Assembly: GCA_014529385.2 (NCBI GenBank)
Contig: CM043957.1
Coordinates: 71,323,003-71,383,002 of the forward strand
Source: Adiantum capillus-veneris
Lineage: Eukaryota; Streptophyta; Polypodiopsida; Polypodiales; Pteridaceae
Reading direction: 5' to 3'
DNA length: 60,000 bases
This document shows, piece by piece, positions 10,667 to 22,829 of the stretch. Under the pieces are notes generated by a model that did not search any database, had not been told where the DNA came from, and saw only the letters and a list, made by a program, of their open reading frames with translations. The position numbers and the translations under genes are program-made. The first letter of the stretch is position 1. Every line of letters starts with the position of its first letter.

Positions 10667-10871
10667 TAGAGTAGAATAGAGAGGGAGGGAGAGTAGAGAG
10701 AAAGAAAGAGATATAGAGATAGGGAGAGAGAGATAAATATGGAGAGTAGAAAGAAAGAGAGAAAGAGAGGGAGAGAGAGGGAGAGTAGAATAGATAAAAA
10801 GAGGAAGATAAAGTAGAGTAGAGAGGGAGGGAGAGTAGAGAGGAAGACATAGATAGAAAGAGAGAGAGAGC
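10544..10871. repeat. GA-rich imperfect microsatellite tract
   Basis: This continues the purine-rich tract interrupted by the copia element. It includes an uninterrupted GA run at about 10619-10662. Confidence 0.9.
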
Positions 10872-10981
10872 CCATATGGAGTCCGTATAAATGTATATAT
10901 GTGCGTGTATGTTTGAATAGAAAGAGAGAGAGCCATATGGAGTCCGTATAAATGTATATATGTGCGTGCATGTATGAATAG
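10872..10981. repeat. Two-copy 61-bp tandem repeat
   Basis: CCATATGGAGTCCGTATAAA plus the following ATGTATATATGTGCGTG occurs at 10872 and 10933. Confidence 0.85.
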
Positions 10982-11310
10982 ATGTGTGTGTAGATATGTA
11001 TGCATGTGTTTATGTATATATGTGTGTATATGCATGTATGTAGACACTAAGCAAGGGAGCATAGCACCCAATGGTTGAATGTTTCCTCTTGGGTATAGTC
11101 CCTTTTTAACCGTGGCGTTATAGTCGATGGTCCACTCATGTATGGATTACCACAATGTACTCTTGGTTTTAGCACGATTGAGATTGTAATGAAATCTAAA
11201 GAGATGCCACTAGACTATTGGCACTACTAGCCCCTACTTAGATCTAATAGTATATATGTGTGTGATGTTGAGTATGGAGCTTGATCACCCCTTGTCACTT
11301 AAACCATATT
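10982..11310. other. Stretch without recognised gene
   Basis: TG/TA-rich at first, then unique-looking sequence without a reading frame or RNA I can identify. Confidence 0.45.
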
Positions 11311-12014
11311 TATAAGGCACTCGTTATGAGGAAAAACCATCGTGTGTAATAAAAATCACTCGTCGAAAAACAAAAAATTCACGTCCACGAAATATTCTTT
11401 TTTGCAAGAATATTATGGCTGGACGACGATCAAAAAGTGGTCAGAAAATGGCCGATCGGCTCGCCGGTTGGCCAATGGCCGGTGCCCAGTGGTTGGAAGT
11501 CTTTGGCCGGTGTGGCCGAATTCAATGGTTGATGGACGAGTTTCATGCGGACTTGTCTACGGCTACACATGGGCGAATGACCGATTTCCAAGTGGACTTG
11601 TCTTCTCAAGGGTGGCTACACATGGGCGCATGGAAGAGTTCAACTTGGATTTGTCTACACAAGGGCGGCTACACATTATGAGAGGCAACCCTTTTGGCCT
11701 AAAAAAGGAGTCCTCTTCTATCCACAAAATGCATTGTGAAGTTGATGAAACAAGGTGTGTGTGAAGTGGTGAGAGCGAAGCAAGGCGGGAGTTCCATTAA
11801 AGGCATAATCCTTTTGTAACCTATTTTTGATTTGAAGTACTAAAGCCATTGAGTGGTTGCTTTCTCGTGGATGTAGCCCACATTGGTTGAACCACGTATA
11901 TTGTGTGTGCTCTCTCTCTCTCCCCCTCTATAATCTCTCTTGTGTATGAAAATTATCTCTCTTCATTAAGTAAACTACTCTAATATCTACGTAACTATGC
12001 CCTATTTCCTAACA
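11311..12014 (+). repeat. Solo-like LTR of the left-edge copia family
   Basis: This is a diverged counterpart, in the opposite orientation, of the LTR at 558-1307. It starts TATAAGGCACTCGTTATGAGG (G to A in the terminal TG) and ends CCTATTTCCTAACA. No primer site or gag follows and no purine tract precedes it, so it is a solo LTR or an isolated fragment. The flanks ATATT and TGTAG do not form a target duplication. The open frames inside (11342-11764, 11415-11681) are LTR sequence, not genes. Confidence 0.8.
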
Positions 12015-12578
12015 TGTAGGTATCTATGTGAGTGAGTGTATGTATGTATCTACTTGAGGAAGAGAAAGAGCGGTGTAGAGAGAGATGATTGGGTGTAGAT
12101 ATGTGAATTAGATATAGAGCTAGGTCCTAATACTTACAAACCTTCGTGTAGATGTTGGCAGACGAGAGACCACCTACTAGGGAGCAACGCAGTCATTCTT
12201 CTAAGTCCAACCAATAGATTAAGCTTTTCTAAAAAAATTTGTGAGCATGAGTGTAGATTTCTTTTTGTTAAGTATGGCCCTCTTACACCTAAGGAGGTGT
12301 CAGTCCATCTACCCACGTTCCTCTGCCAATGGTAGATCCAGACATCCAGCACGCACTATCTTTGCAAGAGGAGTACCTCCATTCGACGGAGGGATTTTTT
12401 GGCTGCTAGATTCCACAACATCTTGTAGCCTATGGTATTTCTTAGCAGACCACGCCATGGGAGAGCCAGGAAGGGACTACAAACTTCTTCAGGCAACGTG
12501 TACCAACGTTCGTCTTAGGGCAGCGATCGCCGTGAGAGGCGGAGCAGCGGGGATCAGATAAGATTAGCCATTTTTTAA
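12015..12578. other. Stretch without recognised gene
   Basis: Short TATG/GTATG repeats open the stretch. A 106-codon plus frame (12241-12561) has no recognisable domain and I do not call it a gene. Confidence 0.4.
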
Positions 12579-14100
12579 TTTAGAGAAAGACATTGCTTAT
12601 TTTAAAGGCAAAAGTGATGTTATTATCTTTGGGAATATGAATGCTCGCACAAAAACATTGCAACATGATACTCAACAATTTGGTATGCCATACATTTCAA
12701 GGGTGTTGGAGGAAGTTCACTAGTATGATCGTACTTCAATGGATGAGAAAGAGCTGGATCACTATGGAAAGCTAATTTTACACATGTGTAATAGCACGGG
12801 TATGCTCATTGCCAATGGTGTATCTTTGTGGAGTAAAACCAATGGATTTACATGTAAAAAACATATTGGGGATAGTGTGATTGGCTATATGCTACTCTCC
12901 GAAGCCATCATGTAACGCATAAAGAGTTTTACGTTTGGCTAAAGGACATGCCTTGCATATGGAGAAGCAACTAAGCATGATAATCTCAGCCAAAGGGTAG
13001 AGAAATTATCACTATGTATGGATTTCAAACGGGTACCTATGTACATTGAAATGGTTGAACAAAAGTTACGGATGACAAAGATTCAATATGATGCACCATT
13101 GACAACTAAATGGAAAGCTTTCAAGAAAGTCATTTATTCTTGTGTCGAAGAATGCTTTGCCATGAATCATGTCCATGGTATCAACAAAGATAGATCACGC
13201 AAAAGCTTGATGCAATTATGGACAAAGAAAACTATCCAAGTCATCTGTATACATACAAGGCATTGATTCAAAAGAAGATAAGAAAATGGAAAGTAAAACA
13301 ATATTTTTTTCAAGTCCAAGAAAAGGCACATGCATGTGGAAGATTTTGGAGAAACTTAAGAGAAAAACGGGTTTAGAGTTTTGGTAACTTAATCTTGTGG
13401 ATATATACACACATTGTAAGCAACTATATGAGCAACCAAATATTGAAATTTTTTTATTTTATGGTTCACTCCCATGTACGCCCTCCTTTTTTTTACTATT
13501 GAGGATGTATGCGGTGGGCTCGAAAAATTGGCCACTCGCAAAGCGAGAGATCTTCAAGGTATCAAGCTGGAAATGATTAAATGGATGGGAGATTTTACAC
13601 ATGAGTGGATGTGTAATATGTTCAACCTTGCACTTCAATGTTGTATGCCTTATGATTGGAGTACTGATTCGGTCAAACTTTTGCATAAAGGAGGGGATGT
13701 AAAGAATGTAAATAACTACCGAGATATAATGATTGGGTCTCTTATGGAAAAAAAAATTAGGTGCATAATGGAGATAAAATTGAGTGATTGGACCGAAAAG
13801 AATGACAAGAGTGCAAAAGGACAAGCGGGTTTTTGTCGACACCATAGCACCATTGATCATCTTGTCACTCTTCGTGCTCTCATGAAGGAAAGCTGGTTGA
13901 AAGGCAAGCGATTGTATTGTTGCTTTGTGGACTTTAAGAAAGCCTTTAATATGATTTCATGTAACAATTTGTGGAGAAGGATGGAAGAACTCCAAATGCC
14001 AATTGAGTTTATGCTTGCAATTTCTCGAATCCATGAGAAGGTGATGTGTCAATTACGCATGGGAAGAGGAATTTCACAAAAAAAAAAATCCGAGAAAAAG
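12579..14100 (+). pseudogene. Non-LTR retrotransposon (LINE) ORF2 remnant
   Basis: Near 12612-12650 the plus strand reads SDVIIFGNMNART, matching the GD(F/M)N motif near the end of an AP-type endonuclease (D changed to N here). Further on come a linker region and, at 13474-14090, reverse transcriptase sequence. This includes KARDLQGIKLEMIKWM, GQAGFCRHHSTIDHLVTLR and motif A CFVDFKKAFNMI, where the usual D after F is also N. Stops and frameshifts interrupt it (for example near 12720, 12915 and 13267). The RT ends soon after motif A in a poly-A-rich stretch at 14080-14100. The YADD/FADD box and the 3' end are missing. I cannot place the clade. Confidence 0.75.
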
Positions 14101-16101
14101 ATCATTCCATTAGTTAATAAAACTGCCCATAGGGCTACAAACACATCTACTAGAGAGGTCTATATCAACAGCAAGGGGAGACTCTCCTAATGAAAAAACA
14201 AAATATGTACAATGCGGAAAAGAATTATAGGGATGATATGCCATGCGTTTGGAAGGGGAGTTTGAGAGGCGAGAACCTTGGTTCTCGAGGATTTTGAGTA
14301 AGGAACGGACATTCCTAGGAATAGGATTTTGCCTTGAGAATAGGAAGTTGAGGCTTCTAAGTACCATCGAGTCTGATCTAGAACGAACGTGGTAATACGT
14401 TCGGTTCAAGTGCTTGTATTAAGACTTCTCCCGAGTAATAAAGATACTCTTAGAGGGCGGACCATCCCATCATTTGGTCCCCACTACTATGTCGATCTTC
14501 TCACTCTCTCTCTATATATACTCTATTTGTTAGAGTATATTTGATATTGCTATGTGCTCCTGTATGTGACACTAGGATGTTTGGCATACTCTATCGTTGT
14601 CTTGCCAAGAATAGCAATTCCTTTTCATCCGGGAAATCCTGCACACATGACCTACCAAAGCTTGCTGGCCAAATCAAATTTTGCAGACAAAAAGCTTTTC
14701 AATGTGAAGATTTGAGAAAAGTTTTACTGGACATAATGCACTATAAACGCAACGTTGGAGAGGCGATGGCTCTTGACATGTATACAAGAAGCACAATTAA
14801 ACTTATGACCATAGATATTCCATGCAAATATTAATATCACCTCGGATACCTTGGAACCGCGTGAAGGCTCTCTAGACGATTGATGACGTGGCGAAAGAGC
14901 TGTTTCTTGTTTTTTTATGGGTGGTCAACACGCCGTCCAGTGTGAAGCGGTGAAGACCTTCAAAAGTCCAGACCATAGCTTTTCTGTCTGTCGTGCATGG
15001 GCTTCTCCGTCATCATCACCAGCTTCCTCTGCTCCTCTGTTTCCTCCAAACCTGTGAGTCTCTATTTTCAAACACCACACTCCGCTTTTACATGCTTGCA
15101 TGCATGCATAAATGTTGTGCGGGGCACCCTTTTCTGTAGTTCTCCATCGTGAAGACGATGAGAAAACACACACACACACACACAAAACACATTGTTTGAT
15201 TTGCTGGTCTTCAGCAAGGCGCCCACATTGCCTTAATTTAGAGGAGAGCTGCAGGCTCCCCTTTCTTGATGAAACGCTTATTTGGTAGCATCAGGAGAAG
15301 AATATTCCAGCTGTATATTTCAAGGTGACTTAGCTTCCACATGAAACCTTGAATAGTCAAGACCAAAAAGTCCTTTAATTTTTTGACAAAATTTTGTTTT
15401 TAAACCATGGCTTCTCTCATTAGCATAAGCAAGGGAATATTCTAGCCTTCTCATCTGAGAGTCAATGGATTCATTTGTTTGCTGATTGGGTACCTGTAAA
15501 AACAAGGGAATCATGCTGTGTGCCACTTGTAGCTCTTCCCTGCATTGTCATCACGAACAGTTTATGAAGGCAAGTTCATGTGGTAACTTCATTTTCACAA
15601 AGATGTCCGTACTTCCATTGCAAAGGCACACTTTTGTTTGGGTATTTTGGGTGGAGCTTCTGAGGAAGATGGGGGCCAGGGCCATATATGCCTTAAGTCT
15701 TTCTTGCCAAGACACATGACTCAATGAGTGCCTCTCCCATGGCACCTATTCAGGTGTCATCCAAGAAATAACATTCCAGGTTCCTCATGTTGGGCGCCCC
15801 CGCTCTCCTGGCATTGCTGCAAGGAATCATGTTGGGCGTCCCCACTCTCTGGGCATTGCTGCAAGGAACCATTGTGTATGTGCCTTCTGTGCTTCAAGAA
15901 TTCCTAGGCACTTTCTACTGCTAGTGCTATTTGTAAGAGCGCGCACACATACATATTGAATATCTGTTCCATGTTCATTGCCCAGCGATGGATTTTACCT
16001 TTGCAGAGTGAAAACCCCTTTGTATATACCTTATGACTTCCAGATGTCTAAGTTTCAGGCTTAGCATTTACAAGAGCATAATTCTCCTCTCTGCAAGTGC
16101 T
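14101..16101. other. Upstream region of the phosphatase gene, no gene recognised
   Basis: A 97-codon frame at 14541-14834 has no family I know. The stretch contains CA microsatellites (about 15167-15184) and a 43-bp tandem repeat. A region around 14930-15060 rich in CTTC/TCTTC could be an untranslated exon, but nothing proves it. Confidence 0.4.
15785..15871. repeat. Two-copy 43-bp tandem repeat
   Basis: TCATGTTGGGCG followed by CTCTC and GGGCATTGCTGCAAGGAA occurs twice, with start points 43 bases apart. Confidence 0.85.
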
Positions 16102-16108
16102 TATATAA
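16102..16108 (+). promoter_or_regulatory. Possible TATA box of the phosphatase gene
   Basis: TATATAA lies 462 bases upstream of the start codon in a non-repetitive context. If used, it would give a leader of roughly 430 bases that includes the CT/CA microsatellite at 16178-16240. There is no transcript evidence. Confidence 0.3.
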
Positions 16109-16177
16109 GGCAACGCTGTTCAGGTCTTGGGAGCACATACACCTACCTGTATTCACAACAATCATTTAGTGTAGGGG

Positions 16178-16240
<63 letters not shown>
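16178..16240. repeat. (CT)n(CA)n microsatellite upstream of the phosphatase gene
   Basis: About 16 bases of CT are followed by about 46 bases of CA. CT tracts are common in plant 5' untranslated regions. Confidence 0.95.
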
Positions 16241-16243
<3 letters not shown>

Positions 16244-16569
16244 CACCAACATACACATGTAATGATGTCATCATCAAGCATTGTAAAGCTGGGGTGAATT
16301 TTGTTACGTCTCTATAAGCCATTCTGTAGCCATGTGTTGTCTTCTGGCTGAGCTTATGTCTGAATGGTAAGACGCTCCATAAAGCAGCTTTGTGACGGCT
16401 GTAGTTGTGCATGTGGTAATATTATGCTTTCCCTGTAAATTGGAATGAAGAGAGATGGGAGGGAGGAGGGTGGTATATCTGTTTTCGTTTTAGCTCACTC
16501 TTGCCCATAAAACTTCATAATTGTATTAACTAATTTGTTCTGTTTAAAGATCTGCTCTACAGGCTAAAC

Positions 16570-17063
16570 ATGAGAAGAGGAGCAATGCAGGGCTGTAGAG
16601 GCATGTATATGATACTGCTATTGCTCTGTATAGTCCATTGTGAGGGTGGAGTAACAAGCTCCTACAGACGCAAGCTCGATGCAACAGTGGATATGCCTCT
16701 TGACAGCGATGTATTTAAGGTCCCCAGCGGCTACAATGCACCAGAACAAGTTAATACCTGCACTCTTGTAATATGTTGTCTGCTGTGATTAGGTTCATGT
16801 TTCACAACACGCGCTTTACGTGCACACACACTTACAACACATGTATGAATGTGTGTATGATATATATGGACCAAGTTCCAACATACCTGATACATGCATG
16901 AATGCACACACCCACATGCACACCTATAGCTGTATGCATGTATGTAAGAATGCATCTAATACGTACATACACTGGCAGAAACATGCATGCGTGTGTAACT
17001 ATGCAAGAATGCATCTAATACATACATAGACAGGCACATAAATGCATGCGTGCGTGTGCACAT

Positions 17064-17096
<33 letters not shown>

Positions 17097-20000
17097 AACG
17101 AGTTGCACATGATGGTCTGAAACGGTCAGGCTTCATCAGAGAGGTTTCTGGCTGAAAAAAGATCAACATGGGTACACTCTTTACTAAGATTATCAGCTTC
17201 AGACTAGGGAATGCTGCCACTTTATCTGTGTAGGCTGCCCAAGTCTATTATTACTTAAGATAAAGGATTGCCATCACTCTCGTCCCTTTTATTACAGCTT
17301 CTTGAACTCAAATCTTCTGGCATTACCATGCCAACTGAGTTTTTTGCAAGTGCTTGTTTGTAAGGAGTTGAAAGCTGTATATGCCATAGTTATATGCAGG
17401 TTCCTTTAGTATATACTGAATATGTTGTAATTGTAAAACTGGATGGGGAGCCTCTCTATTGTTGTTGATCTCGGAAAGCATAGAATTTTGTCTTAAATTC
17501 CAAGGACATTGTCCAGGTACATATCACACAAGGAGACCTTGAGGGAAGAGCAGTGATTGTATCATGGATTACGCCTTCTGAACCCGGATCCAAGATGGTG
17601 TGGTATGGATTAGGGAAAGGGAATTATAGTCACAGTGCTAAAGCGAAGGTGTCTCAGTATACATACTACAACTACACATCAGGATTCATACATCATTGTA
17701 CTATCAGAAACCTCCAGGTGTGAGTTTAAGTCGCATTTAGACGTTAAAATGTACAGATTGTTGGAAGCATGAGGAATGCAGGGATGAAGGCTTATTGTTT
17801 TAATCTTTTGTATGCAGTACAATACCAAGTATTTCTATAAGCTAGGGGACGGGGACTCTGCTCGAGAGTTTTCGTTTTCAACACCACCAAGTGTCAATCC
17901 TGATGCTGCTTACACTTTTGGGGTTATTGGTGAGTAGCTTCAGCTAGTATCTTTAGTAGTTAATGGGTGTTGGATACTTTACTTAAGTACATGCTGCCAA
18001 GGCTTCAATAAGGACGATTGATTCCTCGGCTCTTCTGAACTAGAGGTTCCTTTAGGTGCTAGTTTTAATGAAGGGGACATTAGTTATATATAAACAAGGG
18101 ATTTCACAAGCAATTTCTTTTGTCATGCTTTCAGAGACAGAGATGTTGAATGTTGTCTTTGTTGACAAGCCTCAGTTTTGCGTGCTCTAGAAAAGTACTA
18201 ACTAGTATAATTGCCTGCATTTCCATAACTATAGCATAGCTTCTTTGTATTATTCTATGTGATTCATGCAGTGCTTTGTATCAACGTTTGCTTGCAAAGG
18301 TAGGACCAACTGAAAGACAAGTGTTGTTTGCAGGAGATTTAGGCCAGACTTTTGATTCCAACAGAACCCTTCAGCATTACATGCAGGGAAATGGGCAGGC
18401 GCTTCTGTATGTTGGTGACCTTTCCTATGCTGACAATTACCCCAATCATGATAACAGACGATGGGATACATGGGGACGCTTTGTGGAGCCTAGCACAGCG
18501 TATCAGGCTTGGATATGGACAGCTGGAAATCATGAACTGGACTTTGTACCTGACCTGGTAAGCAAGAGACATATTTCACTTGCATGTGCACCTGATGGCA
18601 AGAGGTTGTTGGGTGTGAGCTTTGTTACACCTTTTGTGTGTGAACACCCTCTACTTCTGTGGAACAAAGGTATGTGTAGACCATTTGGTGTGACAAGCCG
18701 TCATCAATCCTAGTTGGCCTTATGGGTGACATCACCCTCTATGCGTGCCCTATATGTACCAGCTCAAGGCTAGTGCCATTAGAAGAGGTTTTATGACTTT
18801 TAAGCCCCTTAACGGCCCATCACACGGGGGACAATTGCAAGAGTTTAGAAGGAGCTTATTTGAACACATTTTCAAGTTTATAGAAGCGTTCTCTCGTCAT
18901 TATGAATGCTACTCTTGTTTATCCACCCTAATCCCTACAAAGTTTGCATCCCGTCTAATTGAAGGCTCAAGCAGCTTTGCATTCGTGGTGTTTTTATGGT
19001 TTGATAACAAGAGCACCATATATGCATTTTCTTTGCTTGCTTTTAAGGAACCGATTTTATGCATGTATAGCTTATATATTGCTGCTTTTTGCTTCTTCAA
19101 GCATGCATAGATGACTGCGTAGGGCGGCATGAATGCATCATGTTTAAATTTTTGTCAGGAAAATCTGGGAAGAGTTTGATGCATGATGATAACTTTGCAG
19201 GGAGAGACAGAGCCATTTAAGCCATACTTGAACCGGTTCCCCGTACCTTATCATGCATCTAACAGCACATCGCCCCTTTGGTACTCTATAAAGAGGGCTT
19301 CGGCGCACATCATCATCCTTTCCTCGTATTCGGCATATGGTATGTCCTCCCCTTGTGTGTTCTGAAATTTGAATACTTCCACACCCCTTGATTGCAATCT
19401 CATATACCAGTACTACAACATGCTGTCATGCTGAATACATGGATTTGTGTGAGGCATTTCATTTACAATACTTACTTTGAGATACTAAGGCAAATGTCTC
19501 TTGGATTGCAAAGACCAATTTTTTTCATTTGTTTTTGTGCATATATTGATGAATTCTCTACCAAGACCATTCAGTAACAAGATGGTCAATATTTTTCAGG
19601 AAAATATACGCCACAATATAGATGGCTGGAGAGAGAGTTGGCTAATGTTGATAGAACAAGAACTCCTTGGTTAATCGTGTTGATGCACAGTCCATGGTAC
19701 AATAGCAATGGATATCACTACATGGAAGGCGAGAGCATGCGAGTGCAGTTTGAAGCATGGTTTACAAGTGCTAAGGTTGACATAGTGTTTGCAGGCCATG
19801 TACACGCATATGAAAGATCGGTAATTCCTCTTGCTATGGCATCAAATTATCTTGTCAACAAGCACAATAAAACACTCTAATCAGCGAGTTTTCTCTTAAA
19901 ATGTAGAACCTGAATATGGTCATGTTAGTATTCATGCACATCATTAAAGCACAGTAAAGATTGAAATTTCAACTATTGATGCAAAAGTCTATCAATTTTG

Positions 20001-20602
20001 CTCATGTCTTGGCCATCCTGGATCCAAAATGTTGACATCTTTTGGGCTTTGTATTCTGTTTTGCATCAACAAGATCAGGGAAACGATGTGTTTTGTTTGC
20101 TAACCCATACTTGAACATGATATGCAGTACCGAGTTTCCAACATAGCATACAATATAGTGAATGGGAACTGTTTGCCTGTGCGCAATGAGTCGTCGCCGC
20201 TGTATGTGACGATTGGTGATGGTGGCAATGCTGAAGGTCTTGCTGCAGAGTAAGTGCTTCGATTTGTGTTCAGTTACAAACAATTGAATTCAATGGAGAC
20301 AAGCCATACCTATTCTCAAAGCTTGACAGTAATGGAAAGGATTGTTGCAAGCTCTCATTTCCATGAAAGCCTTGCTGCAATTTGCAGCGTATTGGTGGTT
20401 TTGTAATGTTCTTGTGTTTCCCTCTTCTTTTAGGTTCACGGAGCCGCAACCGGCATACTCTGCATACAGAGAGGCCAGCTATGGCCATGCTATGCTGGAG
20501 ATCAAGAACAAGACCCATGCCTTTTACTACTGGCACAGGAATGATGATGGGAAAGCTGTGGTGGCAGATTCTATTTGGCTTGAAAATCAGTATTGGCAGT
20601 AA
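16570..20602 (+). CDS. Purple acid phosphatase, 455 aa, eight exons
   Basis: This is a secreted or vacuolar binuclear metallophosphatase that releases phosphate from phosphomonoesters. Exons are 16570-16749, 17517-17717, 17818-17929, 18334-18557, 19201-19339, 19600-19820, 20128-20249 and 20434-20602. All introns are GT-AG (phases 0,0,1,0,1,0,2) and the frame is open throughout. Residues 1-30 hold a hydrophobic signal-peptide core ([11 protein letters not shown]). An N-terminal fibronectin-like domain precedes the catalytic domain. All seven metal ligands are present: D166 (GDLGQ), D193 and Y196 (GDLSYAD), N230 (GNHE), H315 (LMHSPWY), H352 and H354 (GHVHAYE). C374 in NGNC may correspond to the interchain cysteine of plant dimeric enzymes. 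Length fits the plant high-molecular-weight class. It is the only intact cellular gene seen. Which paralogue it is cannot be told from sequence reading alone. Confidence 0.95.
16946..17094. repeat. Minisatellite and (CA)n in intron 1 of the phosphatase gene
   Basis: AAGAATGCATCTAATAC with following ACATGCATGCGTG recurs 59 bases apart (16946 and 17005), and a (CA)n run follows at 17065-17094. Confidence 0.85.
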
Positions 20603-20937
20603 GTGGTTTGTATGTTTCTTTGATACACACCTCAACTGACATGAAGCAATGGAGAACCCCACACCCCCCCAAAACAAATTGTGCCAAATAGGAACAACGG
20701 AGACAAGTCCATCAAGTGTAACAAAACACACACAAATAAGCCTTAGAAGTCACCATCTCTTCACATTACATTAAAGGTTGTTTCTCTAGTACAACCATAC
20801 CTTGTTAAGAACTTCCAACCCATGAAAATGTTAGCTATAAGGCTCCTATTGCTAAGCTAATTGGCATGCAAGTGGGCATTTGAATTTCTCCCTCAACCTA
20901 TTTTATCTCTCAATGTACAACAATGTCGGCAAATAGC

Positions 20938-20943
20938 AATAAA
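20938..20943 (+). terminator. Possible polyadenylation signal of the phosphatase gene
   Basis: AATAAA occurs 336 bases after the stop codon. It is a plausible signal but AT-rich DNA offers others, and no cleavage site is visible. Confidence 0.3.
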
Positions 20944-21058
20944 TTTGTGGAGGTTGAAGCTGTAATTCCATTGAAATGCAAGGAATCAATGGTAAAAGAA
21001 TTATCATATTTGAAGATGAGAAGTGATCAATGGCATCAAACAGACAATATACCACTCA

Positions 21059-21150
21059 GGTGGTTAGCTGGGCATCCACATTGTGATTATACACGGACAT
21101 GAACGGTGGTTAGTTGGGCACCCACATTGTCATTATACACGGACATGAAC
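21059..21150. repeat. Two-copy 46-bp tandem repeat
   Basis: GGTGGTTAGCTGGGCA through ACACGGACATGAAC is repeated once with three or four substitutions. Confidence 0.9.
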
Positions 21151-21815
21151 AAGTAGTTGGATATGGAGTCTTTGAGCAAAGGCAAGAAGCCCTTTAACGA
21201 TTGTTGCCTCTACAGATAAAGATGCCTTCTGCATTAAGGTGGTGAAATCCTCGAATAATTCTTACTATCCATATTGCTTAAGCATCTAAAGGGTTATCTT
21301 TTTGGTAGATTAGGAAGTGTTGTAAGAACTCTCCCTTTCCAACAAAAGGCATCTTGAGAGGTTATGTAAGAAAGTGTGACATGTTCAAAGCACTTGAAAA
21401 CATTGCTTTTTGCAACACAACCTCATAACTAAAGGCCACAAAATGTTGCTAGAAAGAGACACGGACATTGAGATGTAATTTGTTGCCCTCTTTTTGGAGT
21501 CTATGAGGGAATTGCAAGAAGGAAAGTGGATACCATTGTTTCACCCATAGACTCTAAAATGAAAAGGACCTATATAAATGATTGATCACATATACAGAAA
21601 TTCCCATCTATGAATGATTGATCACATATATAGAAACATGTACCCATATTTGGCCAAGATACACAATGTGACACATGTAATAGTGACCGTAATGTACACT
21701 CGTATATGTTTTGTTTTGTTGGTTGTTATGACAAACTATGGATTGCTACTTAATTAGTTTGAGGGTGCAAGATGTTGGGGACCTTGAAGTTGATGTCACA
21801 AATGGGCTATAGCTA
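21151..21815. other. Stretch without recognised gene
   Basis: There is a short direct repeat AATGATTGATCACATATA (around 21577 and 21614) but no coding frame. The motif TGTTGGGGACC at 21773 resembles a copia LTR start, but no matching end is visible. Confidence 0.4.
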
Positions 21816-22480
21816 CAACTACTCAACGAAGAGACGCCCAATTGAGTACAACTAAAAGCAGTTGAACAAACTTGATTCTATTTAAGTCAAATTGGGTCTA
21901 CTTAGAGTGCGAGTGGATATACTAGAGTGCAATTGGATCCATTAGAGTGCAATGGGATCCCGTTCATGCAACCAGGTCTAGTAAAGTCGAGTGTGGCAGT
22001 CAATTAAATGTGATGTATTGCAATTGAATATCTTGCACGTAAGGGTTGATGCAATTATGGCAAGTTGCGTGCCGTGGAGGTGCATTAGAGTATGCTTGAG
22101 GTCTAGCCATGTAAAATTAGATGCCGTAGAGTACAATCGTGACCATTTAAGTCTAGTTGAGTGGTGTCCATCCAAATGCAAATATGTGCAATGAAATTGA
22201 TTGTATTTAAGGTTGATGGTGTATTGGGGTCATTTGAGCGTATTACAACCAATGGTCTTGCAATTGAGATCAATTGAGGGCAATTGCACTTAATAATTCC
22301 TACAGTCAAGTAGAGCATATTTCACCCATTTGATCGCAATTGAACCCAATCAATGTCCAACAAAGTTCATTGGGCATAATTAGGCTCCATTGGAACCAAC
22401 TGAGACCAAATGCGTCTTATCAATGTCATTGGGTCCAATTGAGTCCAACTTCAATCTACATGAAAAAATCCAATCGTACC
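21816..22480. repeat. Degenerate repeat region rich in CAATTG and AATTGAGT words
   Basis: Short words such as CAATTGAG, TTGAGTCCAA, GAGTGCAATTGGATC and their complements recur at irregular spacing for about 650 bases. It reads as an old, decayed tandem repeat. No exact unit can be defined by eye. Confidence 0.5.
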
Positions 22481-22597
22481 TTGATGGTCTTGTAGTTGTT
22501 CTCACATATTACTACCTAGATATGGTTACAAATTCTCCTCAGAGATGAAAATGAACAAGAGCTGACACTTATGGTATAGAAAGAGGATGCAATGAAG

Positions 22598-22770
22598 TAT
22601 AGGGAGAGTCATGCCCTATAAACTATGACGAGTCCACAAAAAGAAGTGAGCCGAAATCCTTGCAAAAAGCTTTGAACTTCTCACAAGAGTATAGGGAAGG
22701 CCCCATAAATTATGATCATCCACAAAGATAAGAGAGCCAAAATCTTTGCAAAAAGCTTTGACTTCTCACG
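22598..22770. repeat. Two-copy tandem repeat, period 91 bp
   Basis: GTATAGGGA through AAAAAGCTTTGAACTTCTCAC occurs at 22598 and again at 22689, with about 20 percent difference. Confidence 0.85.
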
Positions 22771-22829
22771 ATGCAAAGCCTTTGTGTTGTGAATAGTTCA
22801 ACAAGGTTGTTTTGAGTTTGCACAGAAGC

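Noticed and set aside
10318-11071. 217- and 176-codon minus-strand frames
   Set aside because: They cover a copia LTR and GA/TATG repeats. The amino acid content is simple repeat.
12241-12561. 106-codon frame near the LINE remnant
   Set aside because: It matches no LINE domain I know and the flanking LINE reading starts only at about 12580.
14541-14834. 97-codon plus-strand frame
   Set aside because: No known domain, and no splice or promoter context that would support a gene.
18745-19110. 121-codon frame
   Set aside because: It lies in intron 4 of the phosphatase gene, and the flanking exons splice cleanly around it.
21773-22500. Possible copia LTR starting TGTTGGGGACC for the RNase H scrap at 22830
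   Set aside because: No matching CA end, second LTR or primer site could be found, and the interior is a decayed repeat.
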